Notes under the pieces: generated by a model
Told to the model about the DNA's origin: nothing
What the model saw: only the letters and a program-made list of their open reading frames with translations
Databases searched by the model: none
Translations under genes and position numbers: made by a program
In this document: positions 55,561-64,000 of the stretch, piece by piece
Layout of the letters: every line of letters begins with the position of its first letter
Numbering within the stretch: the first letter of the stretch is position 1
DNA from: Holothuria scabra
Taxonomy: Eukaryota; Echinodermata; Holothuroidea; Aspidochirotida; Holothuriidae
Direction: 5' to 3'
Assembly: GCA_037179385.1 (NCBI GenBank)
Contig: CM074179.1
Coordinates: 5,394,001 to 5,458,000, forward strand
Length of the DNA: 64,000 bases

Positions 55561-58500
55561 TATGTGCAAGTTTAAGATGGAAAATACTGTACAGTTGCTG
55601 TAAAACCAAGATTAATTAAAACAATATAAGAGTTTAACTATAGTAGCAACAGAGTATACATTTATTATCCCCTGATGGCATTCTGTTAAGCTTACAGAAC
55701 AGTAAATTAATGGATTGCATATCATGCAGAGCTGGCAACCCAGTTGAAGGATATTACATGTAATGGGTGGGATCTGATACTTACAAGGTAAATGAAGAAC
55801 AACATAAATAGTCCATATGAGTACAACTTCACTCAAATTCAAAAGTCAATTGATACTTGGCAAGTTTGTTACAAACTTAAACGCGTATAAAAACAGTTCA
55901 TGGTGTCCAAAATCATGTAATACGCACTCATATGCAAACACAATATAGACAAAAAATATAGCTTGTTGTAATTCAAATCTAGGGTACACCTTTCAGTAAA
56001 CCGAAGGAATGAAAAAAATCACACTGTAGGTTTTCTTTCCAAGGAAGAAAAAGTAGAAATTATCGACGAGAATGTTTTGTCCATAGTAAAAAAAAAACTT
56101 CTGACTTTCAAATTAAAATCAAAGTTCGTTCAAAATATTAAAATGGTCCACCAAGTAATTTATACTGTAACTTTAAGCACCAGTTATTTAACATTTGCAG
56201 TTAAAATAATAGGGATTTCCATGGTAAAATGCATTTCATGAAAAATCATAGAGTAGGCTTCAGTCTTCTCACATTTCCCAAATAAAACAAACTTTGGTAA
56301 CTGTTTGGTCCATGAAAAACTATTCTCATGGTTATCCAAGTTGAAAAAGTAAGATGTTTTAACACAATTACTGTAAATGCCTTTAGACGTTGCACACAAG
56401 GCACATGAAAGGTCCATCAAGGGGAAAATTTATTTTGTTTCCAAATCCAATGGCTGTATTCTTCGTCAGATCCTCCCATTTACTCCTAAGAAAAGGAAAT
56501 ATTCCACACCAAGAATTCAACACTTCTTAATGACATCATCCTGACAGTTTAAACAAGACCGTTCAATTTATCAGATTACAAAATGAGGCACAAAAACTAG
56601 GACACCAGCATTTCCTTTGTAAATTGGTACTGGTCCTTAGCCATCTGTAGCAAATATCTTTTTGAGTGTTGTGGTCAATTCAAAGATGCCTCCAATAAGT
56701 TGTCCTGTAACTGCTTTACAGTATCTACATCAATACTTTTCTGTAGTTCTCCAACCTCAGGACTCATTCTCACTCCACAGCAAGAACATCAAAAGGTACA
56801 GTAGCCTGCATGTCATGGATATGTTCTAATTCAACAATCAGGACTGCTCATATTATGTGATAACGAAAACAGGCTTTGTAGTTTCAAACAAGAAAATCGC
56901 TATTCAAAAGGAAGCAGGCCATAAAAGGTTACCAGTACATTGGTGTCACAGTTCAATAGCAGGATAACTTGTTCAGTCCATGGCTCCATGTATGCAGTAC
57001 AAATTCCTCACTCACTAAAATGATTATGCTTGACTCTGCTACATGATACACAGCAGTCCAGACATCAATGAAAAGTATTTAAGACACTGAAAAATAACTC
57101 CATCAGCTGTGCAGGACAAGCAGGAGACAGTTTCACTATGATGTCATTCTGTTTGGGAAATGAAAAATAAAATTTTAAAAGTATATAAAAAGTTGTACAA
57201 CTAAATTGGTTTTAAAGGGTAAAATGTTCTTGATGAAAGAAAACTTAAGCTTTGAAGGTCAAGAACAGTCCCCCCCCCCCCCAATTTATTTAAAAGCAAC
57301 AGCTAAGCATCTCAATTTTGTTCTTATCTTCAAAGTATCTTTCATCATATTTTTAGACTTCAATATTGCATATTCTGGGTAAACCAAGCAGTAAATTTCA
57401 TATTTGAAGAGCAACAATGTTGTCACATAACTCTAAACAGCCAATCATGGAACAAGACAGTCTACTACACTACTTCAAGTTGGGGTGACTGCTTTTGTTT
57501 TTTTAGAGTGTCTTGGTTTGTTTGGGACTGTGTTATAGGCCTAGGCAAGGCCTGCAGTCAAATTTTGCTAGAGGCCATATATGGAGACTTAGTTAGTTGA
57601 ATTCAAAAACTAATTATTTATCATAGGCACACAAATAAATATAGGCCTACTGTAGGCCTGCAACAAATTGTGTACCTGTTTATTATTTAGGCCCGATGCT
57701 ACAGAACTTTACTTCAGATAAAGATGGAAACATGCGAAAAGCAATTCCTTTTCCATCCTGTTATTTTTGGGACAGCACCCAAAAGGAAAGAGACAGTCTT
57801 CATAACCAACCCCCATCCCCCCCCCCCCTCCAAAAGAAAAGAAAAAAAAACATTTTACTCCAACTTTAAATTTTACCATGATCTGGGGTCAACTTTTTTG
57901 AGTAGGCTATGACTAGGCTGAGGCCAGTATTACTAACGTTAGGCCTATGACTCTTCAAAACCCTAAATTTGGTTAATGAACTTGGATCCAATAAAATTAA
58001 GCTAGGTTGTCTTTGTAGAGGGTTTTGCGTGTATTATTAGCATATAATATGTCTATCCCTCTTCTCCCTGTAGGCTATAAAATGTCCACCCCGCCCCCCC
58101 CCCCCCCCCCCAGTAAAACGGTCTGCTTCATAAATGAACGTTTGTCTTTGTATACTACTACAGTACTAAGTTAGTGCTACGAATTGTCTTGTGGAACCGC
58201 TACTATAAACATTAGGCCTGACTGTCAGTGTTAACACAGCAGCACCCATTAATTGATGCAGTCTTTGGCTCTTAATTTTCACTAACATTTGTTCAATGCT
58301 TATTGGTCTCTCTGGTGCAGTAGTTTAAAAACATGTTCCTTTACTTACTGTGCTTCAGCATTTCATGAAAGTCCTCTAAGGAAAGCAGTCTTGCCCTTTC
58401 ACTTCACGTTTCTTGAATTCGTGACACCTGCACACCACTGCATAGCACTCTATGTAGTGTAAGTACAAGCTCGATCTTGTACTAGCTGTGCCCGCGCCTA

Positions 58501-59487
58501 TTTTGTTACATTGTTCTGTACATGTGATGTACACATGGATGTACAGCATCTGTGAGCTTTGTATGGTGCAGTGCTGTATCATGCTTTGTGTGCATGCCAA
58601 GCTATTACGTAATAGCTCCATTCAAACAAGCATTGTGTTGTGCTTTGATCCTGTTCAGTGTCACGGTTATCATAAAGATGAGCAACTTGAAAGGCAACAA
58701 AGATATGCATCAGCATGATGGGGTGGGGAGGGGGATTGGGATTGTGTATGGAGAAAATGGAGAGAAGAAATGAGTACAATAATTGAGGAGGTTGTGCCTC
58801 TGGACTCTAGATGATACCTAGCTGCAAAGCTACAACTACAAAATTTCAAAGTGTTGTTGGGGTATACGAGGATATCAAGTACGGGCTAAGAAAGTGCCAG
58901 AAAGTGGAGTGGGGAAGGGAGTCAAGAGGTCTCGGGCGTGGGTCGGGTATTGGAATGGCAAGAAGAATTTCCTACTCCAGCTAATATCCGTGCTGTGCAT
59001 CACGGTATCTCTGTGTATCCTTTCCAAGGTAGGGGAGGGGGTTATACTGTTAGCTAGGGAAAACTGAAGCTAAAATTTTCAGGGAAATCCAGGAGTGGGG
59101 TTGTTGCCTACTCGAGTTGCTGTGGACGGCTTTACTGTAACCCCAAATTCATTTGAGCCCCACATAATTTGATGTGTGCCCCGCCCCCTCCAAAATTCCT
59201 ATAAATAAAATGTGCCTGGGGAAATGATCAGGGAAATATTCAGGTTGAGAAGAATCTAAACTGGTTTAGGTTAATACAAAGTTTCTTACTTTCCTGTCTA
59301 CACCTTCAATTGTACCTGTGTACAAATTGTGAGAGATGTATCAAATCCAGTTTATTTGTTTCATTGAGCTTTACATATCCTTTCAAATTAATTTGCAACA
59401 GGTTGGCAATACACCAACAGACAACTTGACCATTTGCATCATGTACATGCATGTTGAACTGGACATGTTCCATTGATGTACAAAATA
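55561..59487. other. interior of the 4.5-kb element, non-coding
   Basis: No protein family recognised. It includes a TAGGCCTA-rich part (57,530-58,000; 58,210) and three C runs (57,270-57,282, 57,817-57,828, 58,094-58,111). Open frames such as 56,420-56,184 (minus, 78 codons) have no motif I can name. Confidence 0.5.
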
Positions 59488-59709
59488 TATACCATTCACT
59501 GAATGGTTTCCAGTTTGAACCATTTGCGAACACCAAAACCATTCGCGAACCATTTGCATTCCATTCAGTTATGCGATCAGAAAACCATTCAGTTGTACAT
59601 TTCCATTCATATACCATTTGAAATCCATTTGAGACCATTCAGGTCCATTCAGAACCATTTGGAACCATTCAACTTTTCCAAATGGTTTCGAATGGAATTT
59701 AACCCTGGG
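59488..59709 (-). repeat. right subterminal ACCATT array
   Basis: About nine ACCATT (AACCATTTGC, AACCATTCG and similar) and two AATGGT in 220 bp: the inverted counterpart of the left array. It ends in the terminal repeat at 59,709. Confidence 0.85.
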
Positions 59710-62700
59710 TAAGGAGTTGCCTTGAAGTTTCATCTCCAAACTTCATTTGAAAATCTTGATTAACCTAAAAGAACAATGGAAAAAAATCATAGTTATGTAT
59801 TGCATGTCATGCAACACATTGTCAATTTTGGTTGATTATGATGGATACATAAAATGAAAGACAAATAATTACAGCTATTTTTTATATTCCTAATTGTAGT
59901 TTTATATATTTCTTCTTTTTTCCCTTGTTCTTTAGGGCTATGCCAATACTTGGAATTGATTTTAATTTCAATTCATACAAGTTCAAAAAATAACTAGTCC
60001 TGGGTCAAGGCATGTTTTAAGCATTTGGTAGAATATTCATTCAACTTGCTTTTCCTTTATATATTAGCAACAGATGTTGATACATAATTTAAACGAGCAT
60101 GTAATTAAGTGTGACGTCATGGATTCATATTGATAATGGCCAGTGCATTAATGGTAGCAATACATCATCATGATATAACTGATGGAAAAGAAACAAAACA
60201 TTGACAATCTGTGTGGATTCATGCCATCACAAGCGCTTGCTTAAAGTTACAATTTGTACTAAATGTTTCAATTTCACCTGCTAAATTCTTGAGGATCAAA
60301 CTTTTCAAAATGTTAAAGAATAACTGGCCTGAGGTTTTTTGCCACTGTAACATATCAAACAGACCAATCTTTTAATAAAACTATGCCATTAAAAATTGGT
60401 TCTACATAGGACTGGCATAGCCCCAAAACACATCTCTGTGGAAAAACATGTTAAAACTTTCCCTCTTCCTTTTAAAAAACACTAAATACAGTGCATACTT
60501 GATAAATTAATGTTTCACATTTGATTAATTGATTGACATTATGAGTTATACCCCCAAAAAATTATGTAATGTTTGGGGTAAGCTAGCTTACAGGCCAGTC
60601 AAGAATGTGCTATATGAACACAGGGCTAATGAAAGCATAGAGTATGTGAGGGTTGAGATCATGTAACAAATTCAGATAACAATTTCTACACCTCACACCT
60701 TTGATCAACTGGGGTGTTTGGGTTTCATTCAAGAAGCAAAGTAATGGGATGAATATCTGAACTAAACAGCATCAAGTGGAGAAAAGGCTTTGACACTTTG
60801 TTTATAGCATGATCACCCATAAATAAATCATGTTCACTGCATGTAAACTGTGTCATTTAAGCTGTATGAATCTCCAGATATATATCTTAACTATACCAAG
60901 GCCAAGTTGCCTTTCCACGCTGTTTGTAGAGCTAAGCTGGGATTAGTTTTAAAACTCACCGAACCATGTACATCAACGAAGCGAGGATACTTGTGCAGTA
61001 TTTCTGTAACACTGGGGCTATTATCTTCTATCCACTGCGTGCGATTCGGAAAGGTTTTTTTCATTGCATCAAGAACATCTTTCTTCAAGTCTGTTGTAGC
61101 TCGAAAGAAGTTTGTTAGCTGATTCGCTTCTTCTTCTGAAATTCCTTGCAATCGGGTGTCACTAATTTTCATGGACTTTGGGGATGATGATGGTGAGGGA
61201 GAACTCTCTGGTTGTTGATGTTGTCGTTTCTTGGAATATGTCTCCTCATATTTTTAATTCTATCCTGGATGAAACCTGTCTGTTTCCCCTCAGCACAAAA
61301 AAGTGTTCCTGAAAACAATAAAGTTGCATTGTTAGAGTTGGGGATTAGCTCAAATATTAGCAAAATATGAAATTTCTCGTTAAACAATGTGCAATGGTCC
61401 CACAAAATGAGTAATCAACATACCACATCTTGAAGGTCCGAATAATAGGTTGAGGACTGAGCAATAACTGGTTTTGTTTCAATGCCTTTTATTGCATACA
61501 TATAAGCAGACAGGCAGGCACAGACAGAGACAGACACAGGTGGACAGAAAGGTATAGATACAGTAGTAGGATTTAAATTATAGGAACCAGTCTCTCAAGT
61601 TTTGGTCACTTAACTATAGATAAATCAGAGTGGTCAATTGACCTTCAGATTTAGTTGGCTATAACTGAGGGCCATCAGCCTTGAATTTGTAGGTATTCAG
61701 TCCCTTCAACAGCTTTCTAAAACTCATCCTCATCCTGATAAAATTGTACTTTATTACTTCAGAAAATACCTTTGTTTGTGAGCATACAAAGTGCAATCAC
61801 AACACCCTCAGTGCATGTTGCGTAACATGAGCTACTGTTCTCTACAGGTTTTGATGTATTTTAATTTGATGCCAATAAGATCTCCAGCTGTGCTAATTGA
61901 GACTTTTGTTATATCTGGTGAATCGAAACAGCATCGGGTGATGGTTTCATCTTTAATTCTTTTGATTACTTTCTCAACCATGGATACTGTATATGCATGA
62001 TTGTACTGTACAATAAAACTCCTACTTCAATGAATATAAGAGTATGGAGTTGCAGACAATAAAATTTAAGAGCAAATGCCCACACATCATGCTGTTTCTA
62101 TTGCGGTAAAAAGTTGATTTTCTAACCTCAGTATTCTACTGTTCAACTGAGGTATATCAAGTTGCCAAACCCACTGCTGGAGGTCTATTATTACCACTTC
62201 ACCGAGCTCCTAGTCCACTTCTTAAGTTGCAAAAAATTTTACAGTTCTTTGGGCAGGATTGTAATCAAAACCCCCTCTATGTGCTCTGCATACTGTGGCT
62301 AGGGTTTCTTGACTTGGATTAAGTGTCTTTGCATGGAGTATTAATGTCTGTCAATCATCAAATTGTGTAATTGGGCAAGGAAGGAAATCAATTGCAATTT
62401 TTTACCGCAACCATTGCATCATGTGGAGGATTTGCTAGAGTGCAGATACTGAAGGAAAAACCTGTTAGAGCCTTTCTTAGCTTAATTCTTGTAACGCATA
62501 CTAAAAAATTTATATCAAGCTTACTTATATCTTATAAAAAAAAAGTTTTATAACAGTGTAAGCCAAACAAAAAAAGAGGAACTCATCATCAAGTGTAATT
62601 ATGCCAATTTTAGACACTATCTCTAAACCTTGACAGCGCCTACACTAATTGGTGCAGAGACTTGCTATGGTGTTTCACATGACTCAACTTAACCAGCTTT

Positions 62701-62806
62701 GACGATATTTACAAGAGACCTTCTAGACTGCGGTGTTCCTTTGATATTCTTTTAGAATGGACGGTCCTTTGTAGTTCTCACTGAGTAGCTTCTCAATACC
62801 AACAAC

Positions 62807-63375
62807 CTAAAGAAAAAAATGAACAAATAAACTGTTGAAGTACTTCGAACTTTTACTTTTAAAGAGAACTGTATGCCAATGACCCAACTCCCCAATCTTG
62901 CTATTTCTGGACTCCTCAGTCACAAATCATTAAAAAGCCATATCCAGTATTTTATATATAAAATGAACACAATTTTACATTTGTACATCAGTTTGTCCAT
63001 TTGGTGTAGCACAATGCAAGATACAGGATACTATTTTCAGTAAATGCACAAAGAACATGTTTTTAAAAGGTGCTGTGGATGGAAGAAAAAAAAACAGACC
63101 TTGAAACAAATCACATAATAAAAAACAAAATGGTAAATAACCCCACCCTACAAACTTATGAATACAAACTTGCACATGGAGGTCCTATTTGTTGGAACAA
63201 AAGGTTTTCATCCTAGTTTCTTGATTAGACCGTCCAAATTTGATTCCACAATATAGATAAGAGCAATCAGAGCTCTTTTACAAGTTTTCAAGACTTTTAG
63301 TGTTCCTCAAATAAAAACATTTAAAAACATGTGCGTAAAGTGAACTCTAACAGTCCAACTTACATCCATGACCTT
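62807..63375. other. non-coding stretch upstream of gene 2 exons
   Basis: No further exon could be identified with confidence; an N-terminal CIDE-N-like exon would be expected in this direction or beyond the window. Confidence 0.4.
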
Positions 63376-63734
63376 AAGATATAAAATGTTGAAGTTTATT
63401 CACTCAAATTAGTAAAAAAGTACATTGTGCAACAATTTTAGATGTTATTGCTAACGTTGTACTACAAACTCAAATTACAATATTTGTATTTCTTTGTTTT
63501 CCTGAAAGTCACTGCACTTTTTACCAAGGTGTGATAGCACTCTTACTCTTATGGGGTGATGTAATTAATCAAGCATGCCATACAAGCAAACAGGAAGTGT
63601 TCAAGGTCATATCAACATTTTTAATTTCAAAGGGAAACAAAGCAGGTAATGTAAGTTGTACAACAGGAAAGTCAGAAATAATTGAACAATGTACTAATTT
63701 TTGTAAGTGAATAAATTTCAACAATTTATATCTT
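63376..63734. mobile_element. MITE with long terminal inverted repeats, copy 2
   Basis: AAGATATAAAATGTTGAAG at the left end is inverted at the right end (TTTCAACAATTTATATCTT). The inverted match extends about 40 bp inwards (TTTATTCACT / AAGTGAATAAA). Its interior aligns with the copy at 17,891-18,246 (for example TCATATCAACATTTTTAATT against TCATATAAACATTTTATTTT). Non-coding. Confidence 0.8.
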
Positions 63735-64000
63735 GGCTCAAGAGTATCCTATGAAGATGAGAGTTGGACTGTTAAGATTTATTTTTCATGCTGTTTAACA
63801 CATATTTTGAATTTTTGCACTTTATTTACAATTTACTATTGCTCCACAATCATACACTGTGTTAAAAATAACAAAAAAGAATCAAGGTTTGATTAGGCCC
63901 CATTTGGATGAGGCTGTCTAGTTTTGCATCAGTGTGAATTTTGGTTTCCCAATAAATTTACAAAATTTCCATTCAACAGTAATTATCACTTCATTAACAT
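63735..64000. other. right-edge sequence
   Basis: AT-rich; nothing recognised before the window ends. Confidence 0.4.

Larger units (their letters stand above)
55205..59709. mobile_element. 4.5-kb inverted-repeat DNA element inserted in an exon of gene 2
   Basis: Left end CCCAGGGTTAAATTCCATTT at 55,205; right end GAATGGAATTTAACCCTGGG ending at 59,709: terminal inverted repeats of about 18-30 bp. TA flanks both sides (55,203-55,204 and 59,710-59,711). Removing the element and one TA restores an open exon. Dense AATGGT arrays lie just inside both ends, in opposite orientation. No transposase is recognised in the 3.9-kb interior, so it is probably non-autonomous. Superfamily is not established; the architecture (TA duplication, arrays of a short subterminal word) resembles CACTA-like elements, but the ends are not CACT. 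Confidence 0.85.
51463..62806 (-). pseudogene. SAMD3-like gene 2, decayed relative of the CACTA accessory gene
   Basis: Recognised exons: 62806-62694 (LLSENYKGPSILKEYQR, then after a frameshift SRRSLVNIVKAG); 61288-60960 (TGFIQDRIKNMR, frameshift, then ISEEEANQLTNFF and FPNRTQWIEDNSPSVTEIL); 59764-59710 joined to 55202-55089 (DFQMKFGDETSRQLL, MQRENIAPSLIKIAKATR); 52741-52620 (LSMLALYAFLVLVLLLPTHA); 51792-51463 (VGTVFEEYLEQPHNH, QPYLLCFG, FFIVVDQKAMPCEGDV, FKLHYTFYLKYATD). Most splice sites are good (GTGAGT, GTAAGA, GTAAGT) and phases agree through the last four exons. Two frameshifts and a 4.5-kb insertion in the third exon make it a pseudogene. No CIDE-N exon was found. It may be the relic of another CACTA element or a former host gene. 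Confidence 0.72.

Noticed and set aside
61480..61560. Possible tandem array (CAGACAGGCAGGCACAGACA region)
   Set aside because: A short degenerate CAGA-rich microsatellite with no further structure; not CRISPR-like and not a gene.
61840..61990. Possible exon on the minus strand (VEKVIKRIKDETITRC) between gene 2 exons
   Set aside because: Open and plausible in composition, but it matches no part of the family I recognise and its splice sites are not convincing.
1..64000. CRISPR arrays, bacterial operons, riboswitches, rRNA or tRNA genes
   Set aside because: None supported by the sequence; gene structure and element types are those of an animal nuclear genome.

Overview
The window is animal genomic DNA made almost entirely of nested transposable elements. 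Spliced genes with GT-AG introns, Tx1-type LINEs, a Polinton/Maverick and a CACTA transposon with a multi-exon accessory gene all point to a marine invertebrate or basal deuterostome. An echinoderm is a guess from the recurrent TAGGCCTA-type motifs and is not proven. I see no convincing single-copy host gene, no rRNA or tRNA that I can support, and nothing prokaryotic.

Layout. 1-1.9 kb: Ty3/gypsy pol on the minus strand, running off the left edge and inactivated. 2.0-11.45 kb: a pile of decayed Tx1-clade LINE copies on the minus strand (an ORF1 fragment A0, then copies A, B and C). 11.457-27.870 kb: a 16.4-kb CACTA/EnSpm transposon with CACTGTAAAAA terminal inverted repeats and a TA target duplication, inserted into LINE copy C, which resumes at 27.87 kb. 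It carries a broken transposase gene (23.1-25.5 kb) and an apparently intact seven-exon gene (14.6-21.8 kb) for a 494-residue protein that starts with a CIDE-N-like domain. 27.9-30.45 kb: an I-group LINE with RNase H. 30.46-37.21 kb: Tx1 LINE copy D (plus), split by the nearly intact, full-length copy E (minus, 30,981-36,090, 12-bp target duplication). 37.2-41.9 kb: a Polinton remnant on the minus strand (integrase, capsid genes, protease, ATPase). 42.84-47.95 kb: full-length Tx1 copy F (plus, 12-bp duplication), inserted in an ~80-bp tandem repeat. 48.93-50.53 kb: a 1.6-kb inverted-repeat element with a nested LINE 3' end (G). 51.46-62.81 kb: a decayed relative of the CACTA accessory gene. 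One of its exons is split by a 4.5-kb inverted-repeat element (55,205-59,709) and one of its introns holds LINE copy H (52,887-54,115). 63.38-63.73 kb: a second copy of a MITE that also sits in intron 3 of the intact CACTA gene.

How it fits together. The insertions can be ordered: LINE C before CACTA, LINE D before E, the Polinton before D, gene 2 before the 4.5-kb element, and the 1.6-kb element before G. E and F are near-identical and inverted around the Polinton. The most interesting item is the intact CIDE-N-bearing accessory gene inside a CACTA element whose own transposase is broken. Next is the exactly reconstructable exon disruption in the second copy of that gene family.
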